Shown piece by piece: positions 33,526-42,811 of a stretch of DNA of 64,000 bases. Source of the stretch: Acidaminobacter sp964416305 (GTDB taxonomy: Bacteria; Bacillota; Clostridia; Peptostreptococcales; Acidaminobacteraceae); contig CAYQDM010000008.1 of the NCBI GenBank assembly GCA_964416305.1, positions 53,259-117,258 on the forward strand. The letters are read 5' to 3'. How positions within the stretch are numbered: the first letter of the stretch is position 1; each line of letters opens with the position of its first letter. The notes under the pieces are model-generated. The model ran no database searches and was not told the DNA's origin. It saw only the letters and a program-made list of their open reading frames with translations. Both the position numbers and the translations under genes were made by a program.

Positions 33526-36294
33526 ATGAAACGCTTTATTTCAATTATTTTGGCTTTGATTATGGCAATAGGGATTATCCCGGCCGGGTATGCGGCTGAG
33601 CCAACCGCCGGGGAGACACTGAGGTCCTTGGGCCTCGTAGTGGGCTATGACAACGGCGACCTCGCAGAAAACCAATACCTGACGCGCACGGAAATGATGG
33701 TTATCCTCGCGAGAATGCTCGGCGAGTATGACGAAGCTTTCCGCTGGACCCGTCAATCCACCTTTTCAGACCGCAGTAACCACTGGGGCGAGCGGTATGT
33801 GGCTTATGCCCAGTACAAAGGTTGGACTGTTGGGATTGGAGACAACAAATTTGGTTATGATCAAAGGCACACCGTCCAGGAAGCCAGCGTTTTTATGCTG
33901 AAAGCTTTAGGCTACACAGCACCTGCTGACTTCACGTGGAATACGGCGTTCTCCAAAGCGAAGGACCTTGGACTGTTTGAAGATTTGTCTTTGAGAGAGA
34001 CCAGCAACATTTATCGTGGTGAACTTTTCCAAGTCATGCTGAATACACTGCTGACAGATATGAAAGGCCAGACTATGATGCTTGGCCAGAAACTGGACGT
34101 TTTGACACCGGACATGATCCCGTTTGAAGTGGAATCCGTCTCTTCAGATCACCTCAAGGAAATCAAAGTCGTTTTTTCCAAGGATGTGGATGAAGATACA
34201 CTTTCCAGTTCTGACTTCAGTATTTCCGGGCGCACTGCGACGCCTGAGCTTCAGTCAGATGATGTCACTGTTATTCTCACCCTGTCAAACGTCTTGTCTA
34301 ATGACACGCGTTACAGCTTGACCATCAGCGGCATTCGTTCTGAGGATGGCACTTCTTTGGCGCGCGTCACAAAAACCTTTACGACGGATGACGACATTGA
34401 TCCTGAAGTGGAGGACGTCAGGCTTTTAGGGCCAGCTTACGTGGAGATCACGTTCTCTGAGCCAATCAAAACCGCCGGAACCGTGCAGGTTTATGATGGC
34501 AGAACGTCGTACACCGCGGCGGCTTCTTTTGCAGAGCTTGGCAGTGACACAATTATTGTTCGCTTGAGCAAAGCTTTGTTAAACAATGAGACTTACGAAT
34601 TCAGAATCAGAAACTTCAGAGACTACGCTGGTAATTACAGTGAGGATCATGAAGAGGATCTGATTTACAGGGCTTCTGCTTATGACCCAACCGCTAAGAT
34701 TTTGAAAGCCACTCAGACTTACGTTCATGTGGAATTCAGCAAGCTGGTCAGCGGCATTACCAAGGAGCACTTCTATCACACTTCAACGACTAAAGTGCCG
34801 CTTGGGGTTTACTCCAATGCCGCTATGACGTCGGCGTTGTCGACTACGACTAAAGTGGATGAAGTCTATGTGAAGTTTGCGGATGCGTCCGGTGGAACTA
34901 TAGTGGGTAATCCGCTGCCATCCGGGACAGCCACGATTTATATCAAGGAACTTGGCGCTTCAAATGCCAAGATTGTGGATGAGTACGGCAACTATTATCT
35001 TGGTGGGAGCTATTCCGTAACAGTGACGGCAGATACCACGAAGCCAACGGTAACGAAGCTTGCAGTTTCATCTTCAAGTTCGACTTCCACAAAACTGGCC
35101 ATTGAATTTAGCGAGAGTGTTAAATTTAGCGGTACGAATATTGAAGTCCGCAATACGGATGACTCAGTCATCACAGGGCTGTCTGTTGCAGTTACCGGTT
35201 CTGGCAATGTCTATACCGCAAACTTGACCGGGGTCAACTTGACGGGCAGATCCATCAAGGTTTTGATCAAGAATGTTGAAGACCTGGCGATTGTGCCTAA
35301 CGTCTTGACTTCATACAGCAAGACGCTTTCGGTAGCGGATTCAACGGCGCCAACGGTGACTAAGGTCACTCAAGACACAGGCAAACAGGAACTCTATGTG
35401 ACCTTCAGTGAGCCTGTGACGTCTGCGACAGCACTTGAGGAAGACAACTATATGATTCTTTCAGGTACGACGACAGACCGTCTCAACAACAATCCTGTAT
35501 TTATCACAGGGGAGACCGTCGTTAAGTTGACCTTGACGGATGCAGAGTTCACACTTTCTCAAAGAGCAGGTGCGGATTTCAGGATTTCCGGGATCAAGGA
35601 TCATGGCGGCAACACCATGAGCACCTTCACGATTGAGTTCGACGACATTGAGGATTTGATGGGGCCTGCGCCACTGCTTGAAAAAGTTGAAGCTGTAAAT
35701 CTCAGAACTATTAGAGTGACTTTTGATCAGTTACTTGAAGTGGTGGATATTGATGCTTTTACTATTATGTTTGGCACAACTGAGCGTAAGCCTATTGACC
35801 TTCAGGAATCTACAAGTGGAGGAGATACAGTCATCATCCTGACTTCGCCTGTTGATTTGCCTTATGACGCCTCTGGGTTAAAATTGAAGATTGATACCAG
35901 CGACTCTAACCCACTGGAGAATGGAGACGGGCAGATGGTCTCCGATATAACCAAAGATATTGAGGACAGAATTACTCCAACTCTTGCTATGGATAGTGAT
36001 GGGAAATATATGGTTACTATTGCAGATAGTCAAACTTCTGGAAGTGTAGTCTCAATGGTTTTCACAGAAAGTATTTTGGAAGGTTCTGTTAAGACTAATA
36101 CTTTTAGCATAATTCCACCGGAAGGTAACCCTCCAATAGTCGTAACAGCAGTGGGAACAAATGGCAGTATTGTAAATATCACAATTAGTTCAGAACTTCC
36201 AATAATTCCTGAAATCAAACAGAACTCAGATATACTTGACGCTAACAATAACCCATATACAATCCCGGTTACCATAACTCCTATTCTTAAATAA
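33526..36294 (+). CDS. S-layer protein paralog 3: SLH motifs and SbsA/Big_5 domains
   Basis: A 922-residue exported SLH protein. A signal peptide ends near GYAAEP, followed by three SLH motifs (about 27-190; YLTRTEMMVILARMLGEY is shared with paralog 2), then SbsA-like Ig domains. The region HVEFSKLVSGITKEHFYH, the PLGVY block and LTGRSIKVLIKNVEDLA match paralog 4 at 45490 and not paralogs 1 and 2, so there are two subfamilies. The tail from about residue 740 is more diverged. AAGGAGGG precedes ATG 33526. A textbook terminator follows. Likely role: cell-wall-anchored surface layer or adhesin. Confidence 0.9.
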   Translation: MKRFISIILALIMAIGIIPAGYAAEPTAGETLRSLGLVVGYDNGDLAENQYLTRTEMMVILARMLGEYDEAFRWTRQSTFSDRSNHWGERYVAYAQYKGWTVGIGDNKFGYDQRHTVQEASVFMLKALGYTAPADFTWNTAFSKAKDLGLFEDLSLRETSNIYRGELFQVMLNTLLTDMKGQTMMLGQKLDVLTPDMIPFEVESVSSDHLKEIKVVFSKDVDEDTLSSSDFSISGRTATPELQSDDVTVILTLSNVLSNDTRYSLTISGIRSEDGTSLARVTKTFTTDDDIDPEVEDVRLLGPAYVEITFSEPIKTAGTVQVYDGRTSYTAAASFAELGSDTIIVRLSKALLNNETYEFRIRNFRDYAGNYSEDHEEDLIYRASAYDPTAKILKATQTYVHVEFSKLVSGITKEHFYHTSTTKVPLGVYSNAAMTSALSTTTKVDEVYVKFADASGGTIVGNPLPSGTATIYIKELGASNAKIVDEYGNYYLGGSYSVTVTADTTKPTVTKLAVSSSSSTSTKLAIEFSESVKFSGTNIEVRNTDDSVITGLSVAVTGSGNVYTANLTGVNLTGRSIKVLIKNVEDLAIVPNVLTSYSKTLSVADSTAPTVTKVTQDTGKQELYVTFSEPVTSATALEEDNYMILSGTTTDRLNNNPVFITGETVVKLTLTDAEFTLSQRAGADFRISGIKDHGGNTMSTFTIEFDDIEDLMGPAPLLEKVEAVNLRTIRVTFDQLLEVVDIDAFTIMFGTTERKPIDLQESTSGGDTVIILTSPVDLPYDASGLKLKIDTSDSNPLENGDGQMVSDITKDIEDRITPTLAMDSDGKYMVTIADSQTSGSVVSMVFTESILEGSVKTNTFSIIPPEGNPPIVVTAVGTNGSIVNITISSELPIIPEIKQNSDILDANNNPYTIPVTITPILK

Positions 36295-36311
36295 AGCATA
36301 TTCAGTCTATG

Positions 36312-36345
36312 AAAAAGCCCCGGCACTGTTTTTGCCGGGGCTTTT
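36312..36345 (+). terminator. Bidirectional intrinsic terminator
   Basis: AAAAGCCCCGGCA / TGCCGGGGCTTTT perfect stem with A- and T-tracts on both sides; it can serve S-layer gene 3 and the convergent AlbA_2 gene. Confidence 0.92.
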
Positions 36346-36423
36346 CAACTAACAGCATTAAATTTACTGCATTTCTTTACCGCATATATTAGCATCCCAA
36401 TAGATTATTTGGTGTTTGTTAGC

Positions 36424-37750
36424 TTATGGCAATTCATAATATTTGTTTTTGCCACGGCCTTCACGGACGATTAGCCCGCGTTCGACCATTTCACGCGCTA
36501 TAGTATACGTTCGAGTTCTCTTTAAGTTTAATAGAGTCAGCATATCTTCTTCCGAGATCGTCTCATTCTGAACCAAATAATTTAGAACTGCTTTCATCTG
36601 AGGTGTTAGCTGGTTCATAGAAGTTGTCAATTTTTCATGATTTTTTGTTGTACTTTGTCCGTGAAATTTACGATGATAATTATAATTTGGTAATGTTATG
36701 CGGAAGGTGTTATCTGAAACAACTATTTCTGGAAGGCAGTCCTTATCTCGATAGAGTTCAAAAATTCTGCGTATACCCGTGCCATAAGCCTCGATATGCT
36801 TAAGCCTGAAGAAGGCTTGCGCTAACTTCGCATTTCTTGGCTGTGAAATTCCGTTAATGATATCGTTAGCGGTCAGTCCTGGTAATAAGCCTCCAAGATT
36901 AATAAACTCCATTCGTTCACTGTTGATATTTATGATAATACTGCCGCTGAAACTATAGTCCCTATGCACTAATGCGTTTAATAAGGCTTCCCGAATAGCT
37001 TCGGGAGGATAGTCCTTATAATCGTATCGATCCAGCTCGCGGATTTCTGAAGCAGTACGGTTATTAAGCAGCAGGTAATCATAGGTATCATGCAATTGCT
37101 TAAACACTGAGCCTCCGAATTCACGACGATCAATAAATACTGTATTAGCCGAATCGTCGAATACCGCAACTTTCACAGTATGTTCGCATTGATCAGATAA
37201 GAGTTGAGCCAGGTTTGTGAACAGTTTCATTTCAGCGTCCCAGATTCCAAGTGAAATATACTTTTCTTTGGAGAATTCGATGTTTCTTTTTTTTGAATTC
37301 ACTTTTTGCTGTGGAGAAAGATAGATCTTGAAGAATGCTTCGGTGTGATTCAAATGAATCACCATCGGCATTCTTAATGAGCTGACGAATCAGTTCCCAA
37401 GATGCTTGAACAGAGGAAGTACCTTGACGTATATAGACACCGGACGGCTTCATGCCTTTATTTTTTAAATAATAGGGCTTGGCAGAACCTTCAGATATGC
37501 TGACTTTAATGATATTGTTGATTAAAAGCTCATATTTGATAAACATAGTTATATCGGGAAGAATTGCATCACGAATGATATTGGTTAATCGTGTATATGC
37601 GTCATCAACGTCTTGAAGGCCGACTTCTGTTCCGTGATCATCAATGCCAACGTAAATGATGCCACCGTTTAGATTGGCAAACGCGACGACTTCTCTGCTA
37701 ATGTCCTCATTGACAAATAGCTTGAATTCTATGGATTCATTCTCGACCAT
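36424..37750 (-). pseudogene. AlbA_2 (Schlafen-type) ATP-binding transcriptional regulator, frameshifted
   Basis: One gene split into two frames. The 5' part (37750 down to about 37290) encodes the AlbA_2 divergent AAA-4 domain: ESIEFKLFVNEDISREVVAFANLNGG and GVYIRQGTSSVQAS. The 3' part encodes the rest (EKYISLGIWDAEMKLFTNLA, YPPEAIREALLNALVHRDYS, GTGIRRIFE) and a C-terminal winged helix. The frames join at an 8-A tract (T8 at 37287-37294 on the plus strand). With seven A residues the protein would read continuously as EFKKRNIEFSKEK. This is a one-base insertion, a sequencing error in a homopolymer, or transcriptional slippage. The start is taken at ATG 37750 after GAGGTGAAT. An intact copy would be a DNA-binding regulator of unknown target. 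Confidence 0.88.
37360..37369 (+). repeat. GACCATCGGC motif, CACCATCGGC variant
   Basis: Variant inside the AlbA_2 gene, encoding A-D-G-D, a stretch often conserved in that family; chance codon use is possible. Confidence 0.35.
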
Positions 37751-37800
37751 GTTGTGATTCACCTCACACTGAATAACTTGGGCTAAGTTCATTTTATCAT

Positions 37801-37844
37801 GAATATTCACTGAATGAAAGTGAATATTCGGTTTTTCAGTGAAT
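37801..37844. promoter_or_regulatory. Clustered inverted repeats upstream of the AlbA_2 gene
   Basis: GAATATTCAC (37801-37810) pairs with GTGAATATTC (37820-37829), and ATTCACTGAA (37805-37814) with TTCAGTGAAT (37835-37844). Overlapping 10 bp palindromic arms about 50 nt before the start codon look like an operator, possibly autoregulatory. Confidence 0.5.
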
Positions 37845-37937
37845 GTTCAGATGGAAAGAAGGATGACGGTATCAATTGGCTAACAATCTGTGGCCCAAGG
37901 TTCATCTGGTTTGTTAACATAATGCGGAAGGAAAACG

Positions 37938-37968
37938 GTGTCTGCGGCTGTTGACCTATTGACCCCGC
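37938..37968 (+). repeat. REP-like element (GCGGCT family)
   Basis: GTGTCTGCGGCTGTTGACC then TATTGACCCCGC. A family member between the AlbA_2 gene and the efflux operon. Confidence 0.65.
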
Positions 37969-37984
37969 CTTCTGCTCTTTTTTC

Positions 37985-38018
37985 AAGAGTGTGACCCATG
38001 TCACACTCTTTTCCTTTT
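37985..38018 (+). terminator. Terminator-like hairpin upstream of the RND operon
   Basis: AAGAGTGTGAC / GTCACACTCTT perfect 11 bp stem with a CCAT loop, then TTTTCCTTTT. It lies about 130 nt before the efflux genes with no plus-strand gene before it, so it may attenuate the efflux operon or insulate it. Confidence 0.65.
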
Positions 38019-38143
38019 AATAGGAATAAGATAGTAGGAGTAAGGACGCTGAGTAATCATAGGCAAGATAGCGTGGAAGTCCCCCCCGCTTTGTCTGTTT
38101 ATCTCAAGCGTCCTTCACTACAAATTCTGATGGGGTGAGGTTC

Positions 38144-39460
38144 ATGAAACACATAAAGAAAGTTGGACTGGTAGTCGGTATAGCCGCTGTTCTGGCGGTT
38201 TTTGCAGGTCCTAAGCTAATGAAGGTCGTTCTGGCGGAGGATGCTGGCACTGAAAAGGAAGCGAGTCGGGGGATCGTCACTGAGCTTATGACAGTGCAAA
38301 CCTCAACCTTATCCAAAGATCTGTTCTTCATAGGTACCCTGGAGAGCGAAGCGACTTCGAATCTCAGTTCCAGGATTACTGCGGCAGTGTTGACAACGCA
38401 TGTGACGGATGGTCAGACGGTAAAAAAAGGTGATCTATTGGTAACGCTGGATCAGGAATCCCTTGCAGCCAAGAAATCCATTATGCTGGCACAGCGACAG
38501 ACGCTGTCGAGTCAGATTTCTTACCTCTCCAGTGAGGTCAGTTCCTTTTATTCGGACAGTCCAATGATTTATAAGCTGTCCTCATTACAGGACAGCCTTG
38601 AATTTCAAAAGCAGGAATATGAAAGCGCGCAGATCTTATACGAAGCAGGCGCTATTTCTGAGCTCGCCCTGGATCAAGCCGCACTTCAGATCAACACTAT
38701 GGCTTATCAGGCTCAGGAACTCGAAGCTACTTTGAACAGCAATTATGATCAACTTAAGAATGAGAAGCAAACAGCGCTCAGCAGGCGAAATGAAATAGAT
38801 GCTGCAATAAGAGAACTGGAATTGACTTTGTCAGAAGCTGAAATCAGAGCCCCTTATGACGGCGTGATCAGACAGCTCCATGTCGCTGCCGGAGATCTTG
38901 CTGCACCGGGTAAGCCCGTTGTTACCTTGGATAAAGGCGGCGTCAACAAGGTCGTGCTGCAGGTCGGTGAGACGGATCTCATTCAATTAAAATCCGGCAT
39001 GAGTGCGGAGCTGACTTTTTCGGGCAGTGACGTCATCCAATATGGGACTGTGACCTCGGTCAGTTCAAGCATACACCCGGTTACACGAATAGGACAGGTT
39101 GAGCTGTCTGTGAGCGACATGACCATTGAGGCGCCGGTGGGTGCCAGTGTGCAGGTGCGGGTTGTCCTTGAAGAAGAAGAAAATCAGATGATGATTCCGC
39201 TGGATGCCGTCAAGACACTGAATAATCAAGATGTCGTTTATGTCAGTGAAGATGGTCAGCGTGTGGTGGAGCGAGAAGTGACCACTGGTAATAAACAAGG
39301 TGAAAGCTATCAAATTTTGGAGGGGCTGGAAGCCGGGGACGTGATTGCTATCAACAACTTGGACGCCCTGTATGATGGCGCAGTGATTTATAATTTTAGC
39401 GGTTCGACTGAAGTGGGGGCGGACGCTGATTTAGACTCGGACTTGGAGGTGAGACCGTGA
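38144..39460 (+). CDS. RND efflux periplasmic adaptor (membrane fusion protein)
   Basis: A 438-residue HlyD/AcrA-type adaptor. An N-terminal membrane anchor or signal (about 5-30) leads a beta-barrel/lipoyl split by a long alpha-helical hairpin. The first lipoyl half has VTDGQTVKKGDLLVTLD, the helices cover about 105-220 with many Gln/Glu heptads, and the second lipoyl half is APYDGVIRQLHVAAGDL. The barrel and membrane-proximal domains follow, with VPLDAVK-type MIPLDAVKTL. ATG 38144 is used; a GTG 9 nt earlier is possible. The stop overlaps the RND pump start (GTGA), so they form one unit. Confidence 0.9.
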   Translation: MKHIKKVGLVVGIAAVLAVFAGPKLMKVVLAEDAGTEKEASRGIVTELMTVQTSTLSKDLFFIGTLESEATSNLSSRITAAVLTTHVTDGQTVKKGDLLVTLDQESLAAKKSIMLAQRQTLSSQISYLSSEVSSFYSDSPMIYKLSSLQDSLEFQKQEYESAQILYEAGAISELALDQAALQINTMAYQAQELEATLNSNYDQLKNEKQTALSRRNEIDAAIRELELTLSEAEIRAPYDGVIRQLHVAAGDLAAPGKPVVTLDKGGVNKVVLQVGETDLIQLKSGMSAELTFSGSDVIQYGTVTSVSSSIHPVTRIGQVELSVSDMTIEAPVGASVQVRVVLEEEENQMMIPLDAVKTLNNQDVVYVSEDGQRVVEREVTTGNKQGESYQILEGLEAGDVIAINNLDALYDGAVIYNFSGSTEVGADADLDSDLEVRP

Positions 39461-42400
39461 GCTTTGGCAGATTTTCTGTAGAGAAACGCCATGTGGTCCT
39501 GTCACTGATGATCGGGCTCATTCTCTTTGGGATTTACAGCTATTTGACCATGAACACTCAGCTATCGCCGGATACGAATGCGCCCACGGCGACGGTGATG
39601 ACGGCGTATCCGGGGGCATCGGCGGCAGATGTCGTTACGGAGGTGGCGGATCCTCTGGAGCAGGCGTTTGCGAAGCTGGAGGGAATTTCGGCCATTGAGT
39701 CGACGAGTCAGGACAATCTGGCGATCCTGCGGTTGACCTTTGACTACTCGACGGACATTGATGAGGCGACAATCGCCATACAAAACGCACTGAGCAGGGT
39801 GCGGGAGAGTTTGCCGGAGGGGATCAAGGAGCCTCAGGTGATGAAGTTTAGTGCTTCAGATATGCCCATCATGACGATAGGGCTCGGCACTGAGGCGCTG
39901 GACATGGCCGCGCTGAGGCGTGTGGCGGAGGAGGAGCTCCTGACGCGCTTTCAGTTGACGGAAGGGGTAGCGTCGGCGGATCTGCTGGGCGGCTATGAGC
40001 AGCAGGTGCGGGTGGCGCTGAACGCGGACCGGTTGCGGGCGTTCAGATTGACGGAGGGTCAGGTGGTAGAGGCCATTTCCAAGGCCTACTTGAAAGCACC
40101 TGGCGGGAGTATCCTCCACGAGGGTTCGGAATTGCTGGTGCGTGTGGATGCCAATGTCAGCTCTGCGGAAGCATTGGGGCGTTTGGAGATGCCTTTGGCG
40201 GACGGCAACGCAATTCGCCTGGAAGACGTGGCAGCAGTGTCACTGACAACGGGTGCGCGGGAAAGCAGTTACAGGCTGAACGGCGAGGAAATGCTGGCGG
40301 TGACCATCACCAAGAAAACCGGGGAGAATACCATTAAGGTTATTGAACGGCTCAAGGATGAGATGGCGCTTATGCAGTCAGACTATCCCAACGTTGAGCT
40401 TAGTGTTGCCTATGACGATTCCGAGTTTACAGAGCAGATGGTGGACAATATGACCAGCAGCATTGCTCTGGCGATTCTGTTTACGGTTGTGGTCATTGTA
40501 TTATTTATTGTCAATATTTCAAGATCTCTTGTTATAGCCGTGTCTATGCCGCTGGTTTTTCTTATTACCTTGGGATTGATGCGTCTATTCGGAATGAATC
40601 TTGACCTGGTAACGCTCTCGGCTTTGATCTTGAGCATTGGATTCGTGGTAGACGGTGCTATTGTCGTCGTGGAGAATATCAGCAGCCATGCGGCGTCCGG
40701 GAAATCTATTGAAAGAGCAGCCATGGACGGGACGGATGAAATAGCTATGCCCAGCATTGCCGGGGCAACGACGACATTGATTGTGCTGGTGCCCCTGCTC
40801 TTCATTGAAGGCTTTGTTGGGGAGATGTTCCGGCCGCTTTCTATGACTTTGATATTTGCGATCAGTGCGTCGCTGTTTGTGGCGCTCGTGATGATTCCAC
40901 AGCTGTCCGTACTGATGGCGCCATTCGAGTTCAAGGGACTTGAGGGCTGGGTCAGACGGGTGGCGGACCCCTTCAACCGCTGGATGGACAAGCTCCTTGA
41001 GGGCTATATTCATGTATTCAAGAAAGCCCTCTATCATAAAAAACGCACCTACCTGCTGTTGGTGGTTGGGCTGGTGCTCAGCGCCGGTTTTCTAAGACAG
41101 AACGGCATGGAGATGCTGCCCAAGTTTGACAGTGGCGTCAGTTATATCACTGTGGAAATGGAACCTGGGACAACTCTTGAGGATACCGAAGCGGCTTTAA
41201 GGCGGATTGAGGCTTACCTGGCCTCTGAGCCCAGTGTAGTGACCTTTGACTCGCGCCTTGGTTATGAAGCGGGAAGTGTTCAGATGGGTGACTTTGGCAT
41301 GATGGGGACGGATCAGGGTATGATTACCGTCACTTTGTCCTCGCGCCTGGAGCGGGAGGAAAGCATCTGGGAGTTCCAATCGCGATTAAGAGAAGAAATT
41401 GAGACGCTGCCTGGGATCAACCGCTATGTGGTCAAGGAAAAGGGCGGGACAGCAGTCAGCGGAGCCTCTGCGCCAGTGGCGGTGAAGCTCAGCGGGGATG
41501 ACCTGCCTGTGCTTTATCATTTAGCTTCTCAAATGGAAGAGAAATTGACCGGAGTTTCAGGTATTACGAATTTGTACAAGAGCTATAATGATGGTTACAG
41601 TCAGATGAGTGTCCGGTTCGACCAGACGAAGCTGCAAGCCCTCGGGCTGACTAGCCAAAGTGTCTCATCCCAGCTTTATCTCGCGCTGGAGGGCATGGAG
41701 GCCAATACCATGACTTTGGAAACGGGTCAGACACTTCCTGTTCGGGTCGAGAACCGGTATGCAGGGGAGCAGTCCCTTGAGCAGCTGATGAATACTGAAA
41801 TTATGACACCACTGGGGGCCAGCATCCGCCTTAAGGAAATTGCTGTGGTGACCCAGGAACCCAGATCCAATCTCATTGAGAGTGAGAACATGAGGTATAC
41901 GGTGGAAGTGCTGGGGTATATAGAGAATAGGACTTTCAGCCACGTTATGACGGATGTGGAAAAGCAGATTGAAACCATGGTGATGCCTATGGGGTATGAT
42001 ATTGAGCTTGCAGGTGAGCAGCAGACCCTGACGGAATCCATGGGGGATATGGTGTTTCTTATTTCACTGGCCATTTTCTTTGTCTATTTGCTGCTTGTGC
42101 CGCAGTTTAAGTCCTTCCTGCACCCGCTGACCATAATGATGGCGATTCCCATGGTGGCTATTGGCGTAGCACCAGCGCTGGGACTGACCGGGCGAGTTAT
42201 TTCCATGCCGGTGCTGCTTGGGATCATCCTTCTCGCGGGGACGGTGGTCAACAACTCAATTTTGCTGGTGGATTCGATTAATGACCACAGGGCAAAAGGT
42301 TTTGAAATGAGGGAAGCGATAGAGCTGGCCATTCGGGCGAGGTTCAGGCCCATCATGATGACGGCGCTGTCAGATGTGGTAGGGATGCTGCCGCTGGCTA

Positions 42401-42582
42401 TGCAGCTGGCACTGGGATCTGAGAGGTTCTCGCCGCTGGCAGTGACGGTCATTGGGGGCATTACGGCAGCGACGGGGCTGACGATCATTGTCATTCCGCT
42501 TATCTATGTGACCTTGGAGAATGTGGTGATCCGGGAGGACCGGTTTATTGCTGAGGTCTTGCCGGAGGCGGGGAAAGCGTAA
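39457..42582 (+). CDS. RND-family efflux transporter (AcrB/HAE1-like)
   Basis: A 1041-residue inner-membrane proton-driven exporter with two repeats of six membrane helices and two large extracytoplasmic loops. The start (FSVEKRHVVLSLMIGLILFG), TAYPGASAADVVTEVADPLE and the motif region VVDGAIVVVENI are typical. The helix-4 proton-relay region (LVTLSALILSIGFVVDGAIVV) retains the acidic D of the family. The GTG start overlaps the adaptor stop and has GGAGGTGAG ahead. Full length. Substrate is unknown: drugs, peptides such as surfactin (compare Bacillus SwrC) or lipids are possible. Two TolC-like genes follow after about 230 nt. Confidence 0.95.
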   Translation: MSFGRFSVEKRHVVLSLMIGLILFGIYSYLTMNTQLSPDTNAPTATVMTAYPGASAADVVTEVADPLEQAFAKLEGISAIESTSQDNLAILRLTFDYSTDIDEATIAIQNALSRVRESLPEGIKEPQVMKFSASDMPIMTIGLGTEALDMAALRRVAEEELLTRFQLTEGVASADLLGGYEQQVRVALNADRLRAFRLTEGQVVEAISKAYLKAPGGSILHEGSELLVRVDANVSSAEALGRLEMPLADGNAIRLEDVAAVSLTTGARESSYRLNGEEMLAVTITKKTGENTIKVIERLKDEMALMQSDYPNVELSVAYDDSEFTEQMVDNMTSSIALAILFTVVVIVLFIVNISRSLVIAVSMPLVFLITLGLMRLFGMNLDLVTLSALILSIGFVVDGAIVVVENISSHAASGKSIERAAMDGTDEIAMPSIAGATTTLIVLVPLLFIEGFVGEMFRPLSMTLIFAISASLFVALVMIPQLSVLMAPFEFKGLEGWVRRVADPFNRWMDKLLEGYIHVFKKALYHKKRTYLLLVVGLVLSAGFLRQNGMEMLPKFDSGVSYITVEMEPGTTLEDTEAALRRIEAYLASEPSVVTFDSRLGYEAGSVQMGDFGMMGTDQGMITVTLSSRLEREESIWEFQSRLREEIETLPGINRYVVKEKGGTAVSGASAPVAVKLSGDDLPVLYHLASQMEEKLTGVSGITNLYKSYNDGYSQMSVRFDQTKLQALGLTSQSVSSQLYLALEGMEANTMTLETGQTLPVRVENRYAGEQSLEQLMNTEIMTPLGASIRLKEIAVVTQEPRSNLIESENMRYTVEVLGYIENRTFSHVMTDVEKQIETMVMPMGYDIELAGEQQTLTESMGDMVFLISLAIFFVYLLLVPQFKSFLHPLTIMMAIPMVAIGVAPALGLTGRVISMPVLLGIILLAGTVVNNSILLVDSINDHRAKGFEMREAIELAIRARFRPIMMTALSDVVGMLPLAMQLALGSERFSPLAVTVIGGITAATGLTIIVIPLIYVTLENVVIREDRFIAEVLPEAGKA

Positions 42583-42622
42583 GGGGCAGGCGAATGGGTT
42601 GCTGAAAAAAATGAAAGGCAAA

Positions 42623-42672
42623 GGGGGTCGATAGACTTAAAGCCGCAGCGGCTAGCGCCTATCGACCCCCAC
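42623..42672 (+). repeat. REP-like element forming a hairpin
   Basis: GGGGGTCGATAG pairs with CTATCGACCCCC (42623-42634 and 42659-42670). The right arm is part of the GCGGCT...CCTATCGACCCCCAC family. It may also act as a terminator between the pump and the TolC-like genes. Confidence 0.7.
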
Positions 42673-42811
42673 TTCCAACATTGCAGAAATGAATCCAAGC
42701 GGGCAAACGTATTAAATCTTGTTAACAAGCAAAATATTTGGACAGCCCTTGGCTGAATGCGGGTATAATATAGTAGACGCTTGTTTACGAATGATGATTG
42801 AGGGTGATGGA

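Noticed and set aside
37232..37371. Programmed frameshift in the AlbA_2 gene
   Set aside because: Rejoining needs a +1 shift at A8, not the usual -1 on A-AAA-AAG, and no stimulatory structure was seen; a simple indel is more likely, though slippage is kept open in the findings.
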